From assembly GCA_021647505.1 (NCBI GenBank), contig JAKIUN010000024.1, positions 1 to 47,520 on the forward strand: 47,520 bases of DNA, in the 5' to 3' direction. The stretch is from Gammaproteobacteria bacterium. Lineage in GTDB: Bacteria > Pseudomonadota > Gammaproteobacteria > SZUA-152. Made by a program: the position numbers and the translations under genes. Shown here in pieces: positions 1 to 9,369 of the stretch (the first letter of the stretch is position 1; each line of letters starts with the position of its first letter). The notes below the pieces were generated by a model. The model was not told the origin of the DNA, searched no databases, and saw nothing but the letters and a program-made list of their open reading frames with translations.

Positions 1-117
1 ATCGGTATACTCGATAGCAATGTCCACTCGCTGCTCTGTTATGTTGAGATCCACGCTGTGGATATCCCACGGGGAATTGACACCCAGTAGCTGGCTGTAA
101 TGCTCTTCTATGTCCAT
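1..117 (-). pseudogene. ISL3-family transposase, N-terminal part, cut by the window edge
   Basis: Read on the minus strand from the ATG at 117, the first 39 codons are open to the window edge. They begin MDIEEHYSQLLGVNSPW and continue with a VDL...QRVDIAIEY stretch, the usual opening of ISL3-family transposases (LLG...PW, then a V-x-x-R-VDI strand before the zinc-finger region). An in-frame ATG at 129 is an alternative start. The rest lies outside the window, so this may be an intact gene rather than a fragment. A C-terminal ISL3 fragment in the same orientation lies at 17062-17328, at the far end of the AT-rich island. Confidence 0.6.
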
Positions 118-171
118 GGAAAAAACCATGGAAAAAACCGCCCCAATCAATGGCTAAAGCAGGGTATTTTA

Positions 172-201
172 CCGGAATTCCACACAGTTTTACGAAGAGC
201 C
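172..201 (-). repeat. candidate terminal inverted repeat of the ISL3 element
   Basis: On the minus strand the sequence upstream of the transposase start begins GGCTCTTCGTAAAACTGTG with its outer tip at 201. A terminus opening GGCTCTT about 80 bp before the transposase start fits ISL3-type ends as I recall them. The mate lies outside the window, so identity rests on position and the first bases only. The next outward bases (202-209) would be one copy of a target duplication. Confidence 0.35.
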
Positions 202-357
202 TGGTTTGTAGGGTAGAATGGTCATAAGCCTTGAGCTGTGCACCCCATGGATGATTTGTCGCTAACCATTATACAGCCAAGGCTTCTTGCGTTTTAGGGG
301 GGGCTATCTGGGGGTTGGGGTTATGCACTTATTTGGTTGAATCTAAGAAGGAAAAAT

Positions 358-1053
358 ATGCCTGTCAAGAAAACAATTAAAGAGGCGTCTATTCTGTACA
401 TTGAAGATGATGCCGTCACCAGAAAACAGTTATCAAAATATTTCAAATCAGAGTGCCGAGTGTTACATACGGCGGTAGATGGACAGGAGGGATTTGAGCT
501 ATATCAAAAACATGCCCCTGACATTGTTATTACTGATATTGAAATGCCTAAATTAAATGGACTGGAGATGGCAAAAAAAATCAGAAAACAATCTTTATCC
601 ACTCAAATTATCATTATTACTGCCTACAAAAAAGATGAGTATTTACTGCAAGCAGTCAATTTACAACTCACTCAGTATCTATTAAAACCACTAAGTATTG
701 AGAAAATTACCGATGCACTTAAGCTGTCTTCAAACTATCTGAATTGTAAAAACGCAAATACAAAAAAAATCATCATCAATAATGGATATTATGATACTTA
801 CACCAAAGAACTTGTTTGCGATGGTCAGATAGTTAATTTGTCAAAACATGAAAGAGCATTAATCGAATTGTTGGTAGAAAAGCATCCGGCACCTGTATCC
901 TATGAATCTATTAATGCAATAATTTACGATTATTGTGGTTCAAAAAATGCGATGAAGCTTTTAATCAGTGCATTAAGAAAAAAAATTAAAAAGGAATTTA
1001 TTGTTAGTGTTTCTGGGTTTGGTTATAAACTAAACCCCGATGGTGATGATTAA
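358..1053 (+). CDS. OmpR-type response regulator (receiver plus winged helix)
   Basis: A 231-residue two-component response regulator. Residues 10-120 form a receiver domain with acidic residues D17/D18 (YIEDD), phospho-acceptor D60 (ITDIEMP), T88 (IITAY) and K110 (LLKPL). Residues 135-230 look like an OmpR/PhoB winged-helix DNA-binding domain (LSKHERALIELLV, then a recognition-helix-like ALRKKI and a GFGYKL wing). I start at ATG 358 because AGAAGGA lies about 6 bases upstream; an in-frame TTG at 337 would add seven residues. The histidine kinase gene begins three bases after the stop, so the two are a cognate pair. Codon use is AT-rich, unlike the core genes after 17.4 kb. The likely targets are the envelope genes that follow (inference). 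Confidence 0.88.
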   Translation: MPVKKTIKEASILYIEDDAVTRKQLSKYFKSECRVLHTAVDGQEGFELYQKHAPDIVITDIEMPKLNGLEMAKKIRKQSLSTQIIIITAYKKDEYLLQAVNLQLTQYLLKPLSIEKITDALKLSSNYLNCKNANTKKIIINNGYYDTYTKELVCDGQIVNLSKHERALIELLVEKHPAPVSYESINAIIYDYCGSKNAMKLLISALRKKIKKEFIVSVSGFGYKLNPDGDD

Positions 1054-1055
1054 TC

Positions 1056-2345
1056 ATGCTTTTTTTAGGATTTTATTTTGGCACCTTAGCAATGATATGT
1101 TTAATTAATTTTCATTGGTATAACGTCACCAATGAAAAAAGCTATCTGTATTTAGCTATTTTTAAGACGTTTTTGATACTGATAACGCTTCAGACTAACC
1201 AGATTGTAGTCATCAATGAATTTTCTATTATTTTAAATATAAATATCATATTTATTTATGCTTTGTTATTTTCGAGAGAATTTTTAGCGTTAAATATCTA
1301 CGCCAAAAAGATGTACGTTGCCATTAATTATACGATGGGTTTCGTAATATTATATTTTACCTACAGTACCATCACTGGTGACTATTCAAATTATAACTTA
1401 CCCTATTCGCTAATATTTTCCCCATTATTCCTGTTAAGTGTTTTCATATACCTAAGAGGTTTTGAGCCAGCAAAATATTATGCACTTGCATGGGGAATTT
1501 CTCTTTCAATGACTGGGTTGAGTGACATAAACCGTTTCAACATCGCTAATTTCTATCCTGACATTCCTTTCACACTTATTGGTCATATTATCGAGTCCGT
1601 AATTCTGTCCTACGCCATATCCGTTAAGACCAATCTCATCATTAAAGAAAAAGAGGTGCAGAGTAAAATACTCATTCACCAGGCAAAACTCGCCGCTATG
1701 GGGCATATGCTGGAAAATATTTCTCATCAATGGCGGCAACCCTTAAATAGAATTTCCGCTTTTATGATTAACATGCATACGCATATCAAGGATAAATACA
1801 AAGATGAAAAGTATTTGTCAGATGCGCTCAATCAATCTCAGTTGCAACTTGAGTACATGTCAAATACCATCAATGACTTTACTAATTTCAATAAACAATC
1901 CACCGACAAAGAAAATTTTTCCGTATCGTCCGTTATTTCAGATGTTCACAATATCATTGGCCCAACACTCGAAAAAAACAGTATTTTATTCGACACAAAA
2001 ATACTCAATGATTTTTCAATGGTTTCGTATCCAAATGAACTGGCTCAGGTTATTTTGAATTTAATTCAAAATGCACAGGATGCGCTAGTCAACAGAGAGG
2101 TGGTGCAGCCGGTCATTGTAGTCATCATCGATAAAAACAGAATCAGCATACAGGATAATGCGGGAGGCATAGACGATGAAATCGTGGCGCAAATTTTTGA
2201 GCCTTATTTTACAACCAACGCTAAAACGTCATCATTAGGCTTAGGTTTGTATATGAGCAAGATTATCCTTGAAAAATATTACAATGCCAAAATAGAGCTG
2301 CACCAGACTAAACAGCGTATTTCATTTAACATTATTTTTATGTAG
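1056..2345 (+). CDS. membrane histidine kinase with 7TM sensor
   Basis: A 429-residue sensor kinase. The first ~190 residues are about seven hydrophobic helices with very short loops, resembling a 7TMR-DISM-type module but without that family's large periplasmic N-terminal domain. A short linker leads to the dimerisation helix with the phospho-accepting histidine H224 (GHMLENISHQWRQPLNR). The HATPase domain shows the N box (NLIQNAQDAL, N339), G1 (DNAGGID, 367-373), F box (IFEPYFTT) and G2 (GLGLYMSK). The GHMLENISHQWRQPL version of the H-box reminds me of kinases common in Campylobacterota and sulfur oxidisers. It starts two bases after the regulator's stop codon. The ligand cannot be read from the sequence; a sensor buried in the membrane suggests a membrane-borne signal (inference). 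Confidence 0.85.
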   Translation: MLFLGFYFGTLAMICLINFHWYNVTNEKSYLYLAIFKTFLILITLQTNQIVVINEFSIILNINIIFIYALLFSREFLALNIYAKKMYVAINYTMGFVILYFTYSTITGDYSNYNLPYSLIFSPLFLLSVFIYLRGFEPAKYYALAWGISLSMTGLSDINRFNIANFYPDIPFTLIGHIIESVILSYAISVKTNLIIKEKEVQSKILIHQAKLAAMGHMLENISHQWRQPLNRISAFMINMHTHIKDKYKDEKYLSDALNQSQLQLEYMSNTINDFTNFNKQSTDKENFSVSSVISDVHNIIGPTLEKNSILFDTKILNDFSMVSYPNELAQVILNLIQNAQDALVNREVVQPVIVVIIDKNRISIQDNAGGIDDEIVAQIFEPYFTTNAKTSSLGLGLYMSKIILEKYYNAKIELHQTKQRISFNIIFM

Positions 2346-2535
2346 GGTATTTATGTGGAACGAGCCTGCGGCGCAGTAACAAAACATTTTAAAAGCGATA
2401 AAGTCATTGTCGCGTATAGGGTTATTTCCACTTTCCTTAATGAATACCCTATTCCCTCCAAAAAAACCACACCGAATAGAAACTATTTTTTGATATAGTC
2501 CATCGAATTTATCGTAGTTTGCAACCTGGAAAAAA

Positions 2536-3627
2536 ATGAAAATGCGAACAAAATCATCCTGCTTGACTGGTTTTTCTTTAATCCTTACCGCTGTTTTTCT
2601 GCTTGCCGCTTGCGACTCTGAACCACCTTCATCTGAAGATAAAACCGAAGCCTTGGTCAGACCCGCAAAGTTGATAGAGATTGGCCAAACAAAAAGTGAT
2701 GATTTTCTGAATTACCCAGCAGTAATTAAATCGGCACAGCATTCAACCTTGAGCTTTGAAGTCGGTGGCGTGTTGAAGGCGCTGCTGGTTGTAGAAGCGC
2801 AAGAGGTAAAGCAGGGAGAGGTACTGGCAAAACTGGATCAACGAGACTTGCAAACACAACTAAAATCAGCCAAATCAGAATTTGACAATGCCAATGCAGA
2901 ATACCAGCGTGCGGTACGGCTGATGAAAGAGGATGCCATCTCACGCAGTAGTCTTGAGGAGCGAAAATCCAAACGTGATGTGCGTAAAGCACAACTTGAA
3001 ACAGCGGAAAAAGCGTTGCAGGATTCGGTGCTGATTGCCCCCTATGATGGAAATATTGCCAGGATACACGTAAAAGAACGGCAAGCTGTTCAAGCGGGTG
3101 CGGAGGCTATTAGTATCATTAGCAGAGGAAAACTCAAGGCCACCATCAATTTACCTTCTAGTATAATTGCCCGGACTGGTAAATCCCAAGCACTGGCAAC
3201 CGACTCCTATATCATATTGAATTCGGCATCTGATCGCCGTATCCCCGTCGCCTTCAAAGAAGCGTCTTTAGAGGCTGATGCGGATTCACAAACGTATGAA
3301 GTTGTCTTCGTTTTCGACACCCCTGAAGATTTAATTGTATTGCCAGGTATGAATGCCGTCGTCTGGTTTAGAGACCCTGGCAGATCGACTTCTGATAGTA
3401 ACAAGATACGTATTCCGCTTACCGCAATTGCCACCGATGGCGATCAAAAATATGTCTGGATTGTCGATCAAAATACGATGCTGGTTTCGAAAAGAAATAT
3501 TGTGATTGAAGCCAATGTCGGCACATTGGTTGGGGTCACCAATGGCCTGAAACCGGGTGATACCATTGTTGCATCAGGTGTTTCTGCACTTTCTGAAGGG
3601 ATGAAGGTGTCTAGATGGTCAAAATAG
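2536..3627 (+). CDS. RND efflux periplasmic adaptor (membrane fusion lipoprotein)
   Basis: A 363-residue HlyD/AcrA-type adaptor linking an inner-membrane RND pump to its outer-membrane channel. It has a lipoprotein signal ending FLLAAC, giving C26 followed by Asp at +2, the usual inner-membrane retention signal. Then come a biotinyl-lipoyl-like half (LSFEVGGVLKALLV...GEVLAKLDQRDL, about 70-105), an alpha-helical hairpin (about 105-155), the second lipoyl half (DSVLIAPYDGNIARIHV), a beta-barrel domain and a membrane-proximal domain ending GLKPGDTIVASGVSAL. It is the first gene of a three-gene operon: the pump follows after 49 bases. A short AT-rich gap (2346-2535) separates it from the two-component genes, so a promoter there could be regulator-controlled. 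Confidence 0.9.
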   Translation: MKMRTKSSCLTGFSLILTAVFLLAACDSEPPSSEDKTEALVRPAKLIEIGQTKSDDFLNYPAVIKSAQHSTLSFEVGGVLKALLVVEAQEVKQGEVLAKLDQRDLQTQLKSAKSEFDNANAEYQRAVRLMKEDAISRSSLEERKSKRDVRKAQLETAEKALQDSVLIAPYDGNIARIHVKERQAVQAGAEAISIISRGKLKATINLPSSIIARTGKSQALATDSYIILNSASDRRIPVAFKEASLEADADSQTYEVVFVFDTPEDLIVLPGMNAVVWFRDPGRSTSDSNKIRIPLTAIATDGDQKYVWIVDQNTMLVSKRNIVIEANVGTLVGVTNGLKPGDTIVASGVSALSEGMKVSRWSK

Positions 3628-3676
3628 ATCAGCTTACTTCGCTTTTGATCAGAATAAGATTAAACAGGAACACAGT

Positions 3677-6600
3677 ATGAACATCGCCGAATTTTCCATC
3701 AAAAATAAAATTCTTAGTGTTATCGCTATTCTAATTTGTCTGTACGGCGGTTGGAATGCTTACCAGACAATGCCGCGGTTTGAAGATCCAGAGTTTACCA
3801 TCCGAACAGCTTTGATATTTACACCTTATCCAGGGGCGAGTCCCGAGGAAGTAGCTACTGAAGTGTCACAGCCGCTAGAGACTGCCTTACAGCAATTACA
3901 GGAAGTCAAAAAAATAAAATCCAAGTCTACTGCGGGTATGTCTGAGATTACGGTTGAGATTAAATACAAATTCTCGAAAGACAAAACGGCCTTGCAGACT
4001 GTGTGGGCCAAAATGCGCAATAAGATAAAAGATACGGAATCTTCACTGCCACAAGGTACCGGAACACCATTAGTGAATGATGATTTTGGCGATCTTTATG
4101 GTTGGTCTTATTTCATCACAGGTGAAGACTATAGCCCCGCAGAACTACGCACCTATGCCAAGGCGCTGCAAAAAGAAATTTTACAAGTTAAAAATGTCGG
4201 TAAAGTCGCACTGGCCGGTGAGCAACAAGAACAGATTTTTGTTGAAATAACGCGTGAACAATCGGCTGCGCTAGGCGGCTCGATATCCAGGCTTTACGAT
4301 ATTCTCAGTCAGCAGAATGCAGTAGTATCAGCAGGCAGTGTCAATATTGGCGACCAACGATTGATCATTGATCCATCGGGTGCCATTGATACCATTGAAT
4401 CCATTAAAAACCTGCTGGTATCAACATCGTCTGATGGAAAAATCACCTATCTTTCTGACATTGCTAACGTTTATCGTGGCTACAAAACACCGGCGCAACA
4501 AATCATTCGTTACGATGGAAAATTTGCCATTGCCTTAGGAGTGTCCAGTACCACTGGCGGCAATGTGGTGGAAATAGGTGCAGCGGTCGATAAAAAAATT
4601 CGTGATGCCGAAAGTCGCCGACCTTTAGGGATAGATGTTTCAACTTATTATAATCAGGGCGAGGTTGTTAAAGCATCGGTTGATAATTTTGTAGTTAACG
4701 TTATTGCGGCTTTGGTCATTGTCATTGTTACCTTGCTTATTTTTATGGGTTTGCGCTCAGCGATAGTGATCGGCTTTATCCTGATTCTCACCATTGCAGC
4801 GACGCTACTCACCATGAAATTAATGGGCATTCCCATGCATCGAATCTCTCTGGGTGCGTTGATCATCGCACTGGGGATGATGGTGGATAATGCCATTGTG
4901 GTCACTGAGGGAATCCTGGTGGGCGTGCAAAAAGGTATTAAGAAGCTAGATATTGCCAAAAAAATTGTTACTCAGACTAAATGGCCATTATTAGGCGGGA
5001 CATTAGTGGGCATTATTGCCTTTGCACCGATTGGTTTTGCGCCAGGCCAAACCGCTGAGTATACCGGCGATCTGTTTTGGGTGATTATGATTTCCTTACT
5101 GTTTAGTTGGGTTTTTGCGATTACCATCACGCCGCTGAGTTGTTATGTGTTATTTCCTGAAGCTAAAGATAATGCCGAGGCAGAAAAAGAAGGCGCTTTT
5201 TACCGCAATTATAAAAAAATGATGCGCAGCGCACTGCATCTGCGTTGGTTGGTTATTCCTGCCGCCGCAGGATTATTAGTTCTCTCTGTTTGGGGCGCGC
5301 AATTTATGACGCAAGGGTTTTTCCCCAAGTCCACCACACCACAACTGGTGGTCGAGTACTGGTTGCCAGAAGGCACTCGTATAGAGCGCACTGAAAAGGA
5401 CATGAAGGAAATAGAAACCTTTATTCGCCAATTGGATAACGTGAAGTCGGTACAAACCTTGATTGGACAAGGCGGCATTCGCTATATGCTCACGTATGGA
5501 CCCGAGTCGCCTAACAGTTCTTACGGCCAATTTCTGGTGAAGGTCGATGATTACCGTAAAACCGATGCCATGATGCCAAAAATTCAGGAGTTCATTGAGG
5601 CCAACTACCCTGCTGCCGATGCTAAGGCATGGCGCTTTATTTTGGGGCCTGGCGGCGGTTCAGCGATTGAAGCTGAATTCAGAGGGTCAGACCCACAGAT
5701 TTTACGTCAACTGGCGAATCAGGCCACTGACATTATGCGTGCCGAACGCACTTTGTCAGTCAAAAATGACTGGCGTGATCCGGTGAGCATTATCGAGCCG
5801 ATTTATTCCGAAACCAAAGGCCGCCGTGCTGGCGTATCAAGACAAGACTTGGCAGATGCCCTAACTCGGCATTACTCCGGAAAGCAGGTCGGCGTTTACC
5901 GGGAAGGTGAAGACCTTATTCCCATTATCGCTCGCAGCCCAGAGACGGCAACCGCCTCGATTGATGACATTAAAAGCCTTCAGGTTTTGAGTTCGGCAAC
6001 AGGCAAAACATTACCGATTGCTCAGGTGACAGATGGTTTTAGAACTGTTTGGCGTGATGGACAGGTTCGCAGTGAAAATCGAATATTGGTGATTAAGGCG
6101 CAAGCTGATCCGTATCCTGATGAGCTGCCGGCCACCTTATTGAATCGTATGCGCGCAGATATTGCCGCTATCGAATTGCAAAACGGTTACACCTTGCAGT
6201 GGGGTGGGGTGGAGAAAGACTCCGCTGAATCTAGCGAAGATCTAATGTCGACGATTCCGATGGGACTGTTGGCCATGGTGTTGGTGGTGGTTATTCTATT
6301 TGGCAAAATCAAACAGCCGCTGGTGATCTGGCTAGTTGTCCCTGGCCTGTTTATTGGCGTGGTGTTTGGTCTGGTGGTTACAGGTGTTCCTCTCGAATTC
6401 ATGGGAATCTTAGGAATTCTTTCTCTGTCAGGACTATTGATTAAAAATGCCATCGTGCTCGTCGATCAGATGGATTTTGAAGTTGACAGTGGTAAAGCGC
6501 GATTTGATGCCGTAGTCGACGCTGCCACCAGCAGAGTTAGACCCGTTATGATGGGGACATTAACAACAGTGCTCGGTGTAACCCCGCTGTTTTTTGATGC

Positions 6601-6736
6601 CTTTTTTCAATCCATGGCCGTGGTTATTGTTTTCGGTTTGACGTTTGCTACTTTGTTAACGTTGCTGATTATACCTTTGCTTTACGCCGTATTTTTTAAC
6701 ATTCAATCAGGAGAGACCACTCATGAGAGTCAGTAA
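3677..6736 (+). CDS. RND efflux pump inner-membrane transporter (AcrB/HAE1-like)
   Basis: A 1019-residue resistance-nodulation-division transporter of normal length for the family. It has an N-terminal TM helix, a first large periplasmic loop (porter and docking domains, about 35-335), six TM helices, a second large loop (about 550-850) and the final TM block. The proton-relay helix reads GMMVDNAIVVTEG, with D404 present but the second acidic position of AcrB (D408) replaced by N405, as in several HAE1 subfamilies. The relay lysine is K923 (LLIKNAIVLVDQ). It exports small amphiphilic or hydrophobic compounds by proton antiport, but the substrate cannot be told from sequence. Its 3' end overlaps the outer-membrane factor gene by 14 bases, showing a translationally linked operon. 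Confidence 0.92.
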   Translation: MNIAEFSIKNKILSVIAILICLYGGWNAYQTMPRFEDPEFTIRTALIFTPYPGASPEEVATEVSQPLETALQQLQEVKKIKSKSTAGMSEITVEIKYKFSKDKTALQTVWAKMRNKIKDTESSLPQGTGTPLVNDDFGDLYGWSYFITGEDYSPAELRTYAKALQKEILQVKNVGKVALAGEQQEQIFVEITREQSAALGGSISRLYDILSQQNAVVSAGSVNIGDQRLIIDPSGAIDTIESIKNLLVSTSSDGKITYLSDIANVYRGYKTPAQQIIRYDGKFAIALGVSSTTGGNVVEIGAAVDKKIRDAESRRPLGIDVSTYYNQGEVVKASVDNFVVNVIAALVIVIVTLLIFMGLRSAIVIGFILILTIAATLLTMKLMGIPMHRISLGALIIALGMMVDNAIVVTEGILVGVQKGIKKLDIAKKIVTQTKWPLLGGTLVGIIAFAPIGFAPGQTAEYTGDLFWVIMISLLFSWVFAITITPLSCYVLFPEAKDNAEAEKEGAFYRNYKKMMRSALHLRWLVIPAAAGLLVLSVWGAQFMTQGFFPKSTTPQLVVEYWLPEGTRIERTEKDMKEIETFIRQLDNVKSVQTLIGQGGIRYMLTYGPESPNSSYGQFLVKVDDYRKTDAMMPKIQEFIEANYPAADAKAWRFILGPGGGSAIEAEFRGSDPQILRQLANQATDIMRAERTLSVKNDWRDPVSIIEPIYSETKGRRAGVSRQDLADALTRHYSGKQVGVYREGEDLIPIIARSPETATASIDDIKSLQVLSSATGKTLPIAQVTDGFRTVWRDGQVRSENRILVIKAQADPYPDELPATLLNRMRADIAAIELQNGYTLQWGGVEKDSAESSEDLMSTIPMGLLAMVLVVVILFGKIKQPLVIWLVVPGLFIGVVFGLVVTGVPLEFMGILGILSLSGLLIKNAIVLVDQMDFEVDSGKARFDAVVDAATSRVRPVMMGTLTTVLGVTPLFFDAFFQSMAVVIVFGLTFATLLTLLIIPLLYAVFFNIQSGETTHESQ

Positions 6737-8102
6737 ATTTATCATCTTACCGGCCATGGTGTTGTTGACTTCATCTTGTGCTCTCTTCAATACTGCAAAA
6801 CAAGATAGCCCGCAAGCGGTCAAACAGGCAGTTGAAACGCCTGAATCTTGGGCGATAAAAGCTAAGCAGTATGATGATGATTCGATCAATTGGCTAAAAA
6901 CCTTCAATGACCCAATGATGCTCAAGCTCATAGCCGAAGGTAAAGCCAATAATATCAATTTACGGGTGGCAGCGGGCAACATGGATAAAGCTTGGCTATT
7001 GGCTAAGCAATCCGGCGCGGCACTCAAACCCACCGCTGATCTGTCTCTGGGTGGAACTCAATCGGGTAGTGTTGATGGAGGTGCCTCGAACAGCAATGTG
7101 ACGGTTGGTTTACAAGCCAGTTGGGAACTGGATGTTTGGGGTCGTATGAAATCGGGCGTTGATGCAGCGACGGCAAGTGCACAAGCTGCGGAAGCTGATT
7201 ACATTTTTGCGCAACATTCACTGAGTGGGAATATTGCAAAAACCTATTTTAAAGTCATTGAAGCCAAGTTACAGGCTGATATTACACGTAAGAATCTGGC
7301 AACGCTTGAAAAGGGCATGCGTATTACCCAGGTAAAATATGACAATGGGCTCTCTTCAGGGCTAGATGTCGCACTCAATCGTACCAATTTGGCCTCTGCA
7401 AAAGAGCAATTGATTCAAATTGAAGGTTCCGAGCGCGATGCGTTGAGAGCGTTGGAAGTATTACTCGGTCGTTACCCATCTGCGAGCGCAGACATCCCCA
7501 ATATTTTGCCAGATTTACCGCTGCAACCCCCGGCCGGCATCCCCTCTGAACTATTGGAACGCCGCCCCGATATTGTTTCTGCCGAGAGAAAAATTGCTTC
7601 GGCATTTAATGCCACCGATCAGGCAAAAGCGGCTCGACTCCCCCGATTTTCATTAACGGCTTCAGTGAATAGTGCCTCGAGTTCGTTGTCTGACGTTCTC
7701 GATCCTGCCAACGCCGTCTGGCAATTGGCTGCAAATTTAATGGCTCCTTTAATGGATGGTGGCAGACGTAAAATAGACATTGAAATTGCCACAGTGGAGC
7801 AGAAACAGGCCATCGCAAATTATGCACAAGCCGCGTTAACTGCTTTTTCAGAAGTAGAAGATAACCTGGATCAAGGGGCTGTTCTAGCCCGTCGAGAAAC
7901 CGCTTTAAGTGAGGCATTCAGGCACAGCAATAAAGCCTATTCAATCGCAGAATTAAGATATAAAGAAGGCGAAATAGAATTACTGGATACGCTCCAAATT
8001 CAACAACAGGCCATCTCCGCTGAGAGCCAGTTATTATCCATCAAACGGGCACAACTGGAACAGCGCATCAATTTTTATCTGGCGTTGGGTGGCAGTTGGT
8101 AA
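6723..8102 (+). CDS. outer-membrane efflux factor, NodT/OprM-type lipoprotein
   Basis: A 459-residue TolC-superfamily channel. The signal peptide ends LLTSSC (C19), so the mature protein is probably a lipid-anchored outer-membrane factor. It shows the twofold repeat of the family: two sets of strand-forming segments (SLGGTQSGS..., WELDVWGRM; and LTASVNSASSSL..., LMAPLMDGGRRK) and long amphipathic helices (AQAAEADYIFAQHSLSGNIAKT). The GIPSELLERRPDIVSAERK segment between repeats is characteristic of NodT-type members. It begins inside the pump gene and completes a tripartite pump. It is separated by only 19 bases from the next gene, a K+ channel, which may be co-transcribed. Confidence 0.92.
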   Translation: MRVSKFIILPAMVLLTSSCALFNTAKQDSPQAVKQAVETPESWAIKAKQYDDDSINWLKTFNDPMMLKLIAEGKANNINLRVAAGNMDKAWLLAKQSGAALKPTADLSLGGTQSGSVDGGASNSNVTVGLQASWELDVWGRMKSGVDAATASAQAAEADYIFAQHSLSGNIAKTYFKVIEAKLQADITRKNLATLEKGMRITQVKYDNGLSSGLDVALNRTNLASAKEQLIQIEGSERDALRALEVLLGRYPSASADIPNILPDLPLQPPAGIPSELLERRPDIVSAERKIASAFNATDQAKAARLPRFSLTASVNSASSSLSDVLDPANAVWQLAANLMAPLMDGGRRKIDIEIATVEQKQAIANYAQAALTAFSEVEDNLDQGAVLARRETALSEAFRHSNKAYSIAELRYKEGEIELLDTLQIQQQAISAESQLLSIKRAQLEQRINFYLALGGSW

Positions 8103-8121
8103 AGAGAATGAATAACTAGCA

Positions 8122-8475
8122 ATGGAATTCACAGTCACGTTTGTCAAACTGTTTTTCTGGACGATTTATCTGGTTTATCCACTGTTGTTTTTTTTTAGCT
8201 TCTTGATCATCGCCTTGGGTCAAATTGTTTGTCGCGTCGAAAAATGGGAAACCTTTGATGGTCTTTATTGGTCATTTATTACTGCAACAACGGTTGGCTA
8301 CGGTGACATTCGTCCAATGAAGAAAGTATCCAAAGTACTGTCGGTGCTTATTGCACTGCTAGGGATGATGTTTACTGGAATCATTATCGCAGTAACACTT
8401 AATACGACAACTGTTGCAGTGGAAAAGCATGGAGATGAGAAAATTATAGAAAAAATGAAAGAAGAATTTAGCTAA
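8122..8475 (+). CDS. two-TM potassium channel
   Basis: A 117-residue protein with two transmembrane helices (about 7-35 and 70-95) flanking a pore loop whose filter is TTVGYGD (56-62), the hallmark of K+ channels (Pfam Ion_trans_2). There is no cytosolic RCK/TrkA-N domain, only a short charged tail (KIIEKMKEEFS), so it is a minimal pore with no obvious ligand gate. Four copies should assemble one channel. It lies just after the efflux operon; a K+ leak could reset membrane potential under envelope stress (inference). The function class is secure; the role is not. Confidence 0.88.
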   Translation: MEFTVTFVKLFFWTIYLVYPLLFFFSFLIIALGQIVCRVEKWETFDGLYWSFITATTVGYGDIRPMKKVSKVLSVLIALLGMMFTGIIIAVTLNTTTVAVEKHGDEKIIEKMKEEFS

Positions 8476-8644
8476 TACCGAAAACAAGGATTACGTGGCT
8501 GCTCGAACTTTGCCGCGATGACTTTGAAAAATTACAGATCCGTTTATCAGAACTTTGGGGCAATTATGAAAGATATTGAAAACACAACCCAGTACATCAG
8601 TAACTACTACTCAGCGAGTAGTCAATATAGAGGCTTGAATTCAT

Positions 8645-9322
8645 ATGAAATTTAGAAATTTATTGATAGTAACAATGACAGTATTAGTTTTAACATCTTG
8701 TACTACCACTTCTACTAAAATGTCAGAAACTTGGAAAGCGCCAGATTTTAAAACCAAGAACTTTAAAAACTTACTCATTTTAAGTGTTACTCAAGATGGT
8801 GTAGATAGACGGATGTTTGAAGTTTCTATGGTAGAGGCACTATCAAAAGCTGGTGTGGGATCTACTGCTAGTTATACAGTTTTACCAAATGGAGGCAAGC
8901 TCAATGAATCGACAGTTACTGAGGTCGTTAAGAAATATAAATACGATGCTGTTATAGTTACAAAATTGATTACTGTTTCCACAGACATTCAACATGTTGC
9001 TGCACAATCATATATAGCTTATCAAGCTGGCTACCCATCTGCCTACTATAGCTCTGGTTATAATGGATTTTATGCACCAGGCTATTATAATCACTATGCT
9101 ACTTCTTACACTATAGTTAATGAACCAACTTATAACATTGAAACAAAGACAGCCGTAGTGGAAACCAATCTTTACGACGTGGAAACTGAAAAATTAATAT
9201 GGTCTGGTCGATCTGCAACTATTAACCCAATGTCAGCAGGTAATGCTATTCCTTCTATTACATCTATGATTGCTAAAACATTGAAAGAAGAAAAAATAGT
9301 CATGGATAATAATGGAAATTGA
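8645..9322 (+). CDS. tyrosine-rich lipoprotein, unknown function
   Basis: A 225-residue predicted lipoprotein: the signal ends VLVLTSC (C19) followed by Thr, so probably sorted to the outer membrane. The early part (WKAPDFKTKNFKNLLIL, then D-x-x-x-R-x-x-FE and YDAVIVTKL) resembles the DUF4136-like lipoprotein pattern, in which a beta strand and FE helix are followed by a variable linker. The middle (about 118-155) is a Tyr/Gly/Ser-rich, probably disordered segment, then an amyloid-like strand pair (VVETNLYDVETEKLIWSGRS). I do not recognise a specific function. A 30-codon ORF starting at 8566 overlaps its start but looks spurious. The gene is strongly AT-rich. Confidence 0.75.
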   Translation: MKFRNLLIVTMTVLVLTSCTTTSTKMSETWKAPDFKTKNFKNLLILSVTQDGVDRRMFEVSMVEALSKAGVGSTASYTVLPNGGKLNESTVTEVVKKYKYDAVIVTKLITVSTDIQHVAAQSYIAYQAGYPSAYYSSGYNGFYAPGYYNHYATSYTIVNEPTYNIETKTAVVETNLYDVETEKLIWSGRSATINPMSAGNAIPSITSMIAKTLKEEKIVMDNNGN

Positions 9323-9369
9323 TTTATGAATAAACCTGTTTTACGAGTTGGACTAGGACTAGCAAACCA

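Noticed and set aside
8472-8655. Short frames between the K+ channel and the lipoprotein gene (one ending ELWGNYERY, one starting at ATG 8566)
   Set aside because: They are 35 and 30 codons, overlap each other, lack a ribosome site and show no clear family; at most a remnant.
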